Positions 35,529-43,267 of a stretch of 49,246 bases of DNA are shown here, piece by piece. The stretch is taken from positions 1 through 49,246 of the forward strand of contig CAKZPS010000074.1 in NCBI GenBank assembly GCA_937139415.1. The letters are read 5' to 3'. Under the pieces are notes generated by a model. It ran no database searches and had not been told where the DNA came from. It saw only the letters and a program-made list of their open reading frames with translations. Origin of the DNA: an uncultured bacterium (lineage in GTDB: Bacteria > Atribacterota > Atribacteria > Atribacterales > Caldatribacteriaceae). Position 1 is the stretch's first letter. Each line of letters starts with the position of its first letter. A program made the position numbers and the translations under genes.

Positions 35529-36968
35529 TCACACAATACGGAAATAGTCAACCAAGGTGCATCGTCTCTCTCGGGTAAATGTCCGAGCCCGCGTCAGTCC
35601 CTCTCCCGTGGGGGTAGCAATGGTGAAGCTCGTAAATCCTGCTCCTCCCATACCTAAGCCACTGTATGCCGGGCCATTCTTCACAAAAATACTACAATTC
35701 ATCATCTTGGCCATCTTCGAAAGATGAGCAATATTCCGCGAGTGCATCGTGGCAGTATGACGGAATCCATGTTCACACTCTACTGCAAACTGCATGGCTT
35801 CTTCCGCATTGGCAAAACGCACCATGGGGATAACCGGTAACAGTTGTTCCGTCCACACCAAGGGATGACTCCGATCTACTTCACCAAAAAGAATACGTGT
35901 GTCTCGGGGAACGTCAAGACCAACCTCCCGAGCGATGAGATAGGCATCTTTTCCAACCCATTCTTTGCGCGGCTTTCCCTCTTTCCCCGGGCCTCCCGGT
36001 TCTTCAATTACCAAGCGAGTTACTTCAAGCATCTGCTTTTCATTGAGTTCAAAAGCACCGTTACGCTTCATCTCCTCTTTAAGAAGGTCGGCAACCTGAG
36101 CAACCACCAAAATCTCTTTTTCGCAAACACACACAATGTTGTTATCGAAACCAGCTCCACGGACGATATCTGCCCCGGCTTTGGCGAGATCTGCTGTCTC
36201 ATCGACTACACAGGGTGGATTCCCCGGACCGGCAGCGATAACCTTTTTTCCACTTCCCATCGCTACCCGGACCACGGCCGGACCACCGGTAACAACTAAC
36301 AACCGCACCCCGGGGTGTTTCATGAGTTCTTGTGCCGACTCTAAGGTAGGATTCGCTACCGCGCAAATGAGATTTTCTGGTCCTCCTTCTTCCATGATCG
36401 CGCGGTTGAGGAGAGTAATCGTCTCACAGGAAGAGCGTTTTGCTCCCGGATGAGGATGGAACACCACCGCATTTCCCGCCGAAACCATGCTAATAGTGTT
36501 ATTGATCACCGTACTCGTGGGATTAGTAGAAGGGATAATAGAACCAATAACTCCATAGGGGGCACGTTCTACCAAGGTCATCCCGTGCTCATCGGTAAAT
36601 ACCGACGGTTCTACATCCTCTACCCCCGGAGTCTTCAAAGCAGCAAGACGATTCTTGGCCACCTTATCTTCAAATCGTCCAAAGCCGGTCTCTTCCACCG
36701 CCATACGAGCAAGATTTTCTGCTTCGCGAATCGCCACGCGACGAATGGCCCGAATCATGTTCCGGCGCCGGTCGAGCGGTATCTCCATGAAAGTTTCATG
36801 AGCTCTCTGCGCCGCCTTTACCGCTTCTTCAACATTGGTAAAGATACCTTCTCGCCGAGGAACGGTTTCGGACGCCTTTGGCTTTTCCTCCTGCAAAAGG
36901 TCCCCTAAACGGTTGATGACCTTCTCCACAATGGAACGAATATCAGATTCTCTTATCTCCACGCTCAC
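35529..36968 (-). CDS. CoA-acylating aldehyde dehydrogenase of the microcompartment (PduP/EutE-like)
   Basis: A 479-residue enzyme that would oxidise acetaldehyde (or another short aldehyde) to acyl-CoA with NAD+ reduction. The nucleophilic Cys lies in GAGFDNNIVCVCEKEILVV (~275). The pattern IGSIIPSTNPTSTVINNTISM (~136) and GLGMGGAGFTSFTIATPTGEG near the C-terminus are typical of PduP/EutE. The N-terminus (VEIRESDIRSIVEKVINRLGDLL) is an amphipathic helix with a linker, the expected encapsulation peptide. A GTG start is used; a second GTG two codons later is also possible. It is the central aldehyde-consuming enzyme of the compartment. Confidence 0.94.
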   Translation of the reverse strand: MSVEIRESDIRSIVEKVINRLGDLLQEEKPKASETVPRREGIFTNVEEAVKAAQRAHETFMEIPLDRRRNMIRAIRRVAIREAENLARMAVEETGFGRFEDKVAKNRLAALKTPGVEDVEPSVFTDEHGMTLVERAPYGVIGSIIPSTNPTSTVINNTISMVSAGNAVVFHPHPGAKRSSCETITLLNRAIMEEGGPENLICAVANPTLESAQELMKHPGVRLLVVTGGPAVVRVAMGSGKKVIAAGPGNPPCVVDETADLAKAGADIVRGAGFDNNIVCVCEKEILVVAQVADLLKEEMKRNGAFELNEKQMLEVTRLVIEEPGGPGKEGKPRKEWVGKDAYLIAREVGLDVPRDTRILFGEVDRSHPLVWTEQLLPVIPMVRFANAEEAMQFAVECEHGFRHTATMHSRNIAHLSKMAKMMNCSIFVKNGPAYSGLGMGGAGFTSFTIATPTGEGLTRARTFTRERRCTLVDYFRIV

Positions 36969-37029
36969 TCCTCACCTTTTCATCTCCACTTTGGGGAAAT
37001 CCTGGTCTCCTCATCAAAGACTCCCTGTT

Positions 37030-37584
37030 TCAGAATAAGAAATAAGGACGAATATCAGGATGCGGATTAGGAATAACGATTTCTTTACACAGGAGTCCCT
37101 TACGAGAAATCACTTCCTTTGCTGCACTCACCGCGGCTTCCACTTCATGGACTTCCCCCATTAATTTGAGATATGATTTTCCACCCATTCCCACAGCGAG
37201 GCGAACTTCGGTCACCAAAATCTGAGCCATTTTGGCTGCAACATCCGCCGCTTCTACACTGGCCAACACCGAAAACGCCTCCACTACCGCTACCGCGTCC
37301 CAAGTGTCACAGGTCACCGCACCTAACATTGCCGGAACAACTTGGGGGTGGAGATTGGGAATGAATAATTCATCTACAAGATATCCTTCCCCTGTTTTCT
37401 TACCTGCAGTTAGAGAAGCATCCACTTCGGCAACCTCTCCGCCTACTACGATATAGAATTTACCTGGACAAATTGTTTTGGCATCGATAATCCTCACCGG
37501 TGCAGCTTTAACCATCTCATCCAGAGCCTTGATCCCGACGGCGATAGAATTAAACTCCAATGCTCCTAAAACTCTTATTTCCAT
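37030..37584 (-). CDS. Tandem-domain microcompartment shell protein (BMC-T)
   Basis: A 184-residue shell protein with two BMC domains in tandem: residues ~5-90 (ALEFNSIAVGIKALDEMVKAAPVRII) and ~95-180 (DAVAVVEAFSVLASVEAADVAAKM, EVHEVEAAVSAAKEV). Such proteins form pseudohexameric trimers, often with larger or gated pores for cofactors or electrons. It lies 17 nt downstream of the PduS-like gene, and PduT-type BMC-T proteins are known partners of PduS, so electron or cofactor transfer across the shell is a reasonable inference. Confidence 0.93.
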   Translation of the reverse strand: MEIRVLGALEFNSIAVGIKALDEMVKAAPVRIIDAKTICPGKFYIVVGGEVAEVDASLTAGKKTGEGYLVDELFIPNLHPQVVPAMLGAVTCDTWDAVAVVEAFSVLASVEAADVAAKMAQILVTEVRLAVGMGGKSYLKLMGEVHEVEAAVSAAKEVISRKGLLCKEIVIPNPHPDIRPYFLF

Positions 37585-37601
37585 TAGGCACTCCCCACAT
37601 T

Positions 37602-38918
37602 TTATCGAGCAATAACCACTCTCTCATCATTAACAAAAACGACTTTCCCACCGATACTGGCATGGACTCGGGCACTGATCTCCCCGGAACTCTCCCCTAC
37701 TACATCCCCTTCTTGAACCATTTCACCAACTCTTACCACCGGTCGAGCCGGCGCCCCGGCATGTTGTTTCATCAAGAGTTCTACCGTGCTTGCACCCACA
37801 TCCTTCCCTCTCTCAAGCTCACGCTTTTCATACTGATACAGTTGTAAACGATGCTTCAAGACCGTCACCGGTATTTTTCGGTACGGTAAGCTCTCACGAA
37901 TGTGAACATCCCGCGACGGGAAAGTTGGTCGATAATTCACAGCCATAAAACGGGCTTTAATTTCTCGATTGATAACTCGCGGCGAAAGCTCCATAGGACA
38001 GGCATATACCTCACACAACCCGCACTCGCTACACAGGAAAGCATTTTCAACGACCTGCGGAGGGACATCCAATCCTAAGTTAATTTGTCTCATAATTTTA
38101 TGCGGAGCTAAGTCATGCCCCAAAAGGTAACGAGGACAGAGTTCGGTACAATAAGTGCACTGACAACAAGCAGCCTTACTCTGCTTTACAATAAAAGGAA
38201 GCGGAAGGGTTTTTTTGCGCACGAGAACATGGTCGCGCGGAAGGACTAAAAGACCACTCGTTGTTTTCGTAACCGGCATGAGTGGATCTGTCACCACCGA
38301 ACCCATCATAGGGCCACCAACCACAATCGCATAGTCAGGTACGGTAACCCCGCCACAAGCATTGAGCACCTCTTGGAAAGGAGTCCCTACCCGAACACGG
38401 AGTACTGCCGGTCTCTCTACTTCTCCGTGGCAAGTAAGTGTTCGATATATGACCGGTTGTCCTTGTACTGCCCGGGAAATATTCTTCAACGTCTCCACAT
38501 TGAGGACCACTACTCCCACCGAGAGAGGAATAGCTCCCTCGGGGATAATTTTTCCGGTGATCTCCTGAACCAGAAGGAATTCATCTCCTGCCGGATAGTA
38601 ATCACCCAGATTCACAATCCGCATATTTTTCTTGTTTTTCATTACCTGCAAGAGCGACTCTTCTCCTAAGGACCCCTTCCCTTTGAGAGCAATGATGCCC
38701 TCCCGGGCTCTGGTAGCTGCCATAACTAAGCGTAAACCTTCGATAACTGCTTCGCTTTCTTCTTCCATAGTCCACTTGTCGTGGAACAGTAACGGTTCAC
38801 ATTCTGCACCATTGGCAATGACCACTTGGCAAGGGCGAGCAATTTTGACATGGGTGGGAAATCCCCCTCCCCCTGCTCCTACCACTCCCATTTCTCTAAC
38901 CCGTTCAACCGCATCCAT
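37602..38918 (-). CDS. PduS/RnfC-like iron-sulfur flavoprotein of the microcompartment
   Basis: A 438-residue soluble protein resembling PduS and the RnfC/NuoF family. The N-terminal nucleotide/flavin region begins VGAGGGGFPTHVKIA (~13), followed by an SLBB-like segment (~155-230). Two ferredoxin-type [4Fe-4S] motifs follow: CQCTYCTELCP (~253) and CSECGLCEVYACP (~293). A C-terminal barrel-sandwich domain ends the chain (GEMVQEGDVVGESSGEISARVHASIGG). It is well placed to re-oxidise NADH made by the aldehyde dehydrogenase and pass electrons out of the shell via the BMC-T protein (inference). Confidence 0.88.
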   Translation of the reverse strand: MDAVERVREMGVVGAGGGGFPTHVKIARPCQVVIANGAECEPLLFHDKWTMEEESEAVIEGLRLVMAATRAREGIIALKGKGSLGEESLLQVMKNKKNMRIVNLGDYYPAGDEFLLVQEITGKIIPEGAIPLSVGVVVLNVETLKNISRAVQGQPVIYRTLTCHGEVERPAVLRVRVGTPFQEVLNACGGVTVPDYAIVVGGPMMGSVVTDPLMPVTKTTSGLLVLPRDHVLVRKKTLPLPFIVKQSKAACCQCTYCTELCPRYLLGHDLAPHKIMRQINLGLDVPPQVVENAFLCSECGLCEVYACPMELSPRVINREIKARFMAVNYRPTFPSRDVHIRESLPYRKIPVTVLKHRLQLYQYEKRELERGKDVGASTVELLMKQHAGAPARPVVRVGEMVQEGDVVGESSGEISARVHASIGGKVVFVNDERVVIAR

Positions 38919-38945
38919 ATCTTCTTCTCCTACCGACTCACACCT

Positions 38946-39233
38946 CTATTTTCGAAAAACAACCTGACCATGTTCTTCGATCAGATCGACAATACCTACG
39001 ATGACACAATCCACAGCCCTTTGTTTGGTGATTTCCGCTTGACGAGCTGAACTCCCCTGCGAGAGAAGCACAACTTCTCCGACTCCACAACCCACTAAAT
39101 CCACCGCGATCAGATATTCACCTTTGGCTTGTCCTTTGGTATCGCAGGAACGAACGATAAGGTATTTCGATCCGGTCACCCCGTCCACCTTCTGTGTCGC
39201 CACTACTGTTCCTACTACTCTTCCCAAATTCAT
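38946..39233 (-). CDS. EutN/CcmL-type microcompartment pentamer (vertex) protein 3
   Basis: A 95-residue BMC-P protein: NLGRVVGTVVATQKVDGVTGSKYLIVRSCD, IAVDLVGCGVGEVVLLSQGSSARQA, CVIVGIVDLIEE. It sits between the fourth pentamer gene and the PduS-like gene and is closely related in pattern to its neighbour. Confidence 0.93.
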   Translation of the reverse strand: MNLGRVVGTVVATQKVDGVTGSKYLIVRSCDTKGQAKGEYLIAVDLVGCGVGEVVLLSQGSSARQAEITKQRAVDCVIVGIVDLIEEHGQVVFRK

Positions 39234-39261
39234 CGGCCTCTACCCGCTCTCTCCAAAGTCT

Positions 39262-39570
39262 TTACAGAGGTTTTACCGTGTCTTTCTGATACACCAGTTT
39301 CCCGTCAAGCTCAATTTGATCAACAATAGCCACTATCGCCGCATCACTTGGCCTTCCCTCGGTTACCGCGGTCATCCGTGCGCTACTCCCACTCACATAG
39401 AAAACAATCTCTCCTTTGCCCGCACCAACGCAATCCATTGCTACCAAATAATCCTTTTTCCCTTCTAAGGTGGTAGGATCAATTTTCTCTAAGAGCAGAA
39501 ATTTAATGCCTTCGATTTTATCTTCTTTGCGAGTGGAAACTACTGTCCCCACTACCCGGGCAAGAATCAT
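39262..39570 (-). CDS. EutN/CcmL-type microcompartment pentamer (vertex) protein 4
   Basis: A 102-residue BMC-P protein: ILARVVGTVVSTRKEDKIEGIKFLLLEKID, VAMDCVGAGKGEIVFYVSGSSARM, AAIVAIVDQIELDGKLVYQ. It is the second gene of the operon. Four different pentamer genes in one locus point to specialised vertices or mixed pentamers. Confidence 0.93.
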   Translation of the reverse strand: MILARVVGTVVSTRKEDKIEGIKFLLLEKIDPTTLEGKKDYLVAMDCVGAGKGEIVFYVSGSSARMTAVTEGRPSDAAIVAIVDQIELDGKLVYQKDTVKPL

Positions 39571-39618
39571 ACTGAATACCCCCTTTCGGGAGTCAAGGGT
39601 TTGTTTCCTTGCACTTTC

Positions 39619-39957
39619 TTAGTCTTTACCAGCATTAAATTGCCCCTCAGAGGGTTTTCCTTTCTTTCCCCGACCCAGAGGAAGAACTTCATCCACATTA
39701 CTATGAGGCCGCGGGATAATATGGACCGAAACGACTTCTCCTACCTTGGCCGCTGCTGCTTGCCCAGCATCGAGTGCCGCTCGCACCGCTGCAACGTCTC
39801 CTCGAATGATAGCGGTCACGTATCCTCCACCAATCTTCTCGTATCCGGTGAGTTCTACCCGCGCCGCCTTTACCATAGCATCAGAAGCCTCCACCATAGC
39901 AACAAAACCCCGTGTTTCAATCATCCCTAAAGCATCAGTATAAATATGGTCATCCAT
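39619..39957 (-). CDS. Hexameric microcompartment shell protein (BMC-H)
   Basis: A 112-residue single BMC-domain protein, the main facet tile of the shell: [57 protein letters not shown], then [21 protein letters not shown]-terminal tail (~20 residues, Gly/Lys-rich) follows the domain. The start at 39957 ([11 protein letters not shown]) is chosen because AAGGAG lies about 10 nt upstream; the open frame extends 7 codons further. It is the first gene of the BMC operon and the only BMC-H gene here. Confidence 0.94.
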   Translation of the reverse strand: MDDHIYTDALGMIETRGFVAMVEASDAMVKAARVELTGYEKIGGGYVTAIIRGDVAAVRAALDAGQAAAAKVGEVVSVHIIPRPHSNVDEVLPLGRGKKGKPSEGQFNAGKD

Positions 39958-39985
39958 GTTCTCCATTCTCCTTCCCATCGTTTTT

Positions 39986-40015
39986 TAAAAAGAAGGGGTG
40001 ATTTTTTCACCCCTT
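39986..40015 (-). terminator. Intrinsic terminator in the 5' leader of the BMC operon
   Basis: On the minus strand a 9-bp stem AAGGGGTGA (40015-40007) pairs with TCACCCCTT (40001-39993) over an A5 loop and is followed by C and T5. It lies between the promoter and the BMC-H ribosome binding site, starting about 23 nt after the predicted transcription start. On the plus strand the same hairpin is followed by TTTTGTT, so it may work both ways. Confidence 0.8.
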
Positions 40016-40044
40016 TTGTTACTAAAAACACATATTTTGTAATG

Positions 40045-40074
40045 ATTATAACATAGAGAATTGGAAACTGTCAA
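40045..40074 (-). promoter_or_regulatory. Sigma-A promoter of the BMC operon
   Basis: On the minus strand consensus TTGACA (40074-40069) and TATAAT (40050-40045) are separated by 18 bp. The start site would lie near 40038. No other promoter was seen before the 11-gene set down to pduL, so this single promoter probably serves the whole compartment operon, subject to the leader terminator directly downstream. Confidence 0.85.
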
Positions 40075-40831
40075 CCCGGTCATAGAAATTTCTTGCATTT
40101 TTCATAAGGAGAATCTTGCCCGTCTTTGAGAATCGTCATGACCTTAAGATTTCTCTCCCTCGTATTCAGGATACCATCACATTCTCCCCGCATCGCCTGA
40201 AGACGGAGGAAATCACCAAACCGAAAACAATCTTTTTCAAGCATTCCTTCTACCTTTTTCTCCAGAGAATAACGAGATGTTGTTTTTTACCATCAATATG
40301 TTAATGTTAATACATCTTGAGTCTTTTCTACCAAAACATCTCATTTGAACGACTATCTCTTTTCGCTCCACATTTTCAACACTACCTTACTCTCCTCAAA
40401 CTTCTCAAAAGAAAAAACAAACTCTCCACCGGTCCTCCCTATAACTCCCGTACAGAACATGCAATTGAGGTATTTCTCTTCACTTTCCTCACCCATTCTT
40501 CGGAGAAACCCTACCCCCTTTAAGCGATTAAATTCACAAAAAACGGCATTATTATAACACGAGGGTGACAAATTTTTGCCATGTGAGGAAATATCAAAAC
40601 ACTCGGTCTTCAGATTCTCTCGAGTCATATCGGACTTTCTACCCAAGCACCCACGGCGGCGGCGTACAAGTTGCTCCTTTTACCCTCGAAAACACACAAC
40701 TTTCGGGAATTGAGAGGCAATCGAGAAGAACAAAAAGGTGGCAATGATCTCAAAGCGATTCCGCTGTGGAAGCGATAAAGCTTTGAGAACATGCTTCTCA
40801 AGAATCGAAGAAAAATTGTCGAACATCCCTT
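40075..40831. other. Gene-poor region between the ROK kinase and the BMC operon
   Basis: About 750 bp without a convincing gene. Short open frames on both strands lack ribosome binding sites and family features. A direct repeat TGTTAA-TGTTAA (40299-40310) recalls the TGTTAA half-site of the sugar-operon leader but is not palindromic. A weak 7-bp inverted repeat occurs around 40793-40811. I see no RNA gene. Confidence 0.45.
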
Positions 40832-41758
40832 TTATAGGAACTTCGCTTTCTTCAGCCAAGGTAATCCAGCAGCACCCACCACGCTTGCCTTCCCTAAAAA
40901 CCGACTCAAGAGAAGTGGGGGTAAAGGGAAAGACCAAAATTGATGAACTTGATAATGCCTGTACACCTGCTCAAGCCAGAAATCACCTGCCTCGGCTACT
41001 CCTCCTCCGATAATGATTACTTCGGGGTCGAAAATCTGGGCAATGTTGGCCAAACCAATACCCAAGAAGTGAGCGGCGCGATCAACGATCCGAGAAAAAG
41101 GTTCTACCCCTTCTTTTGCCCGTTGCATGATCGTCGTGCCATCCACCACTTGCCGCAGCACATGATAGGCTTCTCGTTCCATGGCGCCTCCTGAAGCAAG
41201 TGTTTCAAGGCACCCCACGTTTCCACAGCGACACAAAGGGCCTCCAGGATTTATGACCACATGCCCAAACTCGGCAGAAATTCCCCGTACTCCCCGGATA
41301 ATGTGGCGTTCCCACACCAATGTTCCCGCAATTCCCGTCCCCACGCTCAAGTAAACGAGATTACGGTACTCCCTCCCCACCCCAAAGAAAACCTCAGCAA
41401 TAGCACCACTTCGAACATCATGCTCAATGAAGAGGGGAAAGTCAAAGTGAGGATCTAAAAAGGAGGCCACTTCCACATTGCGCCAATTGAGATTCTCCGA
41501 ATACACCATCACTCCTCGCTCGACATCCACTAAACCCGGGCAAGCAATTCCGAGACCTAAAAGTTTCTCTTCTTTTCCCAATTTTCCAAGGAGCGAATAT
41601 ACAAGTTCGGAGATGTCATTGAACACCCGCTCAACTCGTCGTTGCCCATCCACGGCAATCTTTTCGTAAACCAGAACCTCCGCCTCTTCTCCGGTAAAAG
41701 AAACAAGCGCCCCCGCGATTTTTGTTCCTCCCAAATCAATGCCAATGGAATAAGCCAT
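40832..41758 (-). CDS. ROK-family sugar kinase
   Basis: A 308-residue sugar kinase, glucokinase-like. The ATP phosphate-binding motif is GIDLGGTKIAGALV (~6). The catalytic Asp lies in FIEHDVRSGAIAE (~113), with His instead of the usual Asn before it. The ROK signature with zinc ligands is GHVVINPGGPLCRCGNVGCLE (~168-188). No N-terminal HTH is present, so it is an enzyme rather than a repressor. It may phosphorylate the glucose set free by the GH1 and GH42 enzymes. It follows the PilX-like gene by about 25 nt. Confidence 0.9.
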   Translation of the reverse strand: MAYSIGIDLGGTKIAGALVSFTGEEAEVLVYEKIAVDGQRRVERVFNDISELVYSLLGKLGKEEKLLGLGIACPGLVDVERGVMVYSENLNWRNVEVASFLDPHFDFPLFIEHDVRSGAIAEVFFGVGREYRNLVYLSVGTGIAGTLVWERHIIRGVRGISAEFGHVVINPGGPLCRCGNVGCLETLASGGAMEREAYHVLRQVVDGTTIMQRAKEGVEPFSRIVDRAAHFLGIGLANIAQIFDPEVIIIGGGVAEAGDFWLEQVYRHYQVHQFWSFPLPPLLLSRFLGKASVVGAAGLPWLKKAKFL

Positions 41759-41782
41759 GTCGATACGCTCCTATTTTTCAAT

Positions 41783-43165
41783 TTACCTTAGTCTTGTGCC
41801 TCCCCCTTCCTCCCATTTCTTAATCTTTATATCCTCGGCCATGAGAGAATCAAAGGAAAAAGGGAAATGATCCACAAAGGCAGTGTCAAAGACCACCCGC
41901 GGATCGGTCACACTCCCTCCTCCTGTGATCTCGAGGATTCGGGCAACAATGGTACCTCGGAGACTCCCACTCCCTGAGAGAGTGACTTGAGCATTAGGGG
42001 CGTAGAGGGCTCGGACAAAAGCGCGCGAATCACCACTAATAGTGACGGTGTTTCCCCCAGTCACAATATTGCCACGGACCATACCACTATTATCGATCCT
42101 CACGTTGGCCGTCATGGCGTAAATTGAACCTGCAAAACGGACGTTTCCTGGAAAACTCAGTTCTCCCCTTCCTTGGTAAAAGAAGAGGAGTTGGGAGGGA
42201 TCGAGAGGGTTGTTTCTACTATCCACGTTGATTCCCCCACCGTTAGCGAGGGTAAAAGTGTTATCCACGTAGAGCTCGAGCTTCCCCGTCCCCTGGAGGA
42301 TGATTTTTCCGCTCCCGGTCACCCGCAAGTTACGCACGCGAATCCGCCTCACCTCGTTTCCTACGTCGATGATCAGAGTACTTTGAACATCGATGGTTCC
42401 ATAGGAACCATCGGCAGTGATATAGTAGGGAGGAGCAGGCCACCAACCGGCGGTAAAATCACCTCGCGAGGGAAGATGGGAAGGAAATTCGGGAAAAACA
42501 GGGAGAGGAGTTAGGTATTCCTCGGCAAGAGAAAGCTTACTCCCCTGCACCGTACCGGGACCGGTGATTACCTGATTGGGATCTCCTCTCGGACCGACAC
42601 TCACCGACCCCTGGATCCCAGTAGTCCAGTCGAGAAAAATAGCCCCTGGCTGGGTACTATTAGTATTAACCGGCCCTCGAATCCAGGGACTTCCGGAAAG
42701 GGAGATTCGCTCTCGGGCAAAAATACCGTCCTCTAACACCCGAGGGAAAGAGACTGAAGGACGATATAGCTCGACTCTCACGTGAGCTCTTTCCTCCCCC
42801 CTCACTATGCCCCATGCACGAATAACTCTCGTATCTTGCGAAGAGCCTCCCGAAGAAATGGTGTATCTGTACTCTCCCAAAGGGGTAGGAGAAGGAGGAA
42901 AAGGTTGAAGCGGAGAAGAATAAGAGGAAATATCCCAATCATCACGCAACTTCTGAATCGCCTCTTCCACCCCCGCCTCGGCAAGGTAAAAAGCCTGTAA
43001 TTCCTCGATAGCACTCACGGCCCGCCTCTGCCCCCCCGCCACAATCAACGCGGCAGTAATAAGAAGGAGCGACAGAATACTGATAACTATCAAAGTAATC
43101 ACCAGCACCGAACCACGCTGTCCGGTCAGAAGAATTACTCCTTTCCTCCTCCCTTTCACGCTCAT
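41783..43165 (-). CDS. PilX-like type IV pilus accessory protein with beta-rich C-terminal domain
   Basis: A 460-residue membrane-anchored protein. Residues ~16-75 resemble the PilX N-terminal region: a hydrophobic helix (GSVLVITLIVISILSLLLITAALIV) followed by ELQAFYLAEAGVEEAIQKL. The C-terminal half is repetitive, Gly- and beta-rich (LRVTGSGKIILQGTGKLELYV, GNIVTGGNTVTISGDS, LSGSGSLRGTIVARILEITGGG), as in the DUF7305-type domain found on such proteins. GGAGG lies 6 nt before the ATG at 43165. No other pilus gene is in the window, so its partner machinery lies elsewhere. Confidence 0.8.
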   Translation of the reverse strand: MSVKGRRKGVILLTGQRGSVLVITLIVISILSLLLITAALIVAGGQRRAVSAIEELQAFYLAEAGVEEAIQKLRDDWDISSYSSPLQPFPPSPTPLGEYRYTISSGGSSQDTRVIRAWGIVRGEERAHVRVELYRPSVSFPRVLEDGIFARERISLSGSPWIRGPVNTNSTQPGAIFLDWTTGIQGSVSVGPRGDPNQVITGPGTVQGSKLSLAEEYLTPLPVFPEFPSHLPSRGDFTAGWWPAPPYYITADGSYGTIDVQSTLIIDVGNEVRRIRVRNLRVTGSGKIILQGTGKLELYVDNTFTLANGGGINVDSRNNPLDPSQLLFFYQGRGELSFPGNVRFAGSIYAMTANVRIDNSGMVRGNIVTGGNTVTISGDSRAFVRALYAPNAQVTLSGSGSLRGTIVARILEITGGGSVTDPRVVFDTAFVDHFPFSFDSLMAEDIKIKKWEEGGGTRLR

Positions 43166-43267
43166 CACTCTCCTCCCCTCGATGGCGAAGGAAGTCCCTA
43201 TGTGATATATTGTAACATTACTAAGCTATGGAGGATCTACTCTAACTAAGAGGTTTTCACAATCGGA

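Noticed and set aside
32876-39957. Microcompartment as an entirely new system
   Set aside because: DeoC/RpiB/PduL/aldehyde-dehydrogenase compartments are already described, notably for Atribacteria; only details such as the RpiB loop and pentamer number look unusual.
40299-40310. TGTTAA direct repeat as a SorC-type operator near the BMC operon
   Set aside because: It is a direct, not inverted, repeat in an A/T-rich region more than 200 bp upstream of the BMC promoter; chance is a sufficient explanation.
40353-40646. 97-residue minus-strand open frame in the gap before the BMC operon
   Set aside because: No recognisable domain, no convincing ribosome binding site and overlapping equally poor frames on the other strand.
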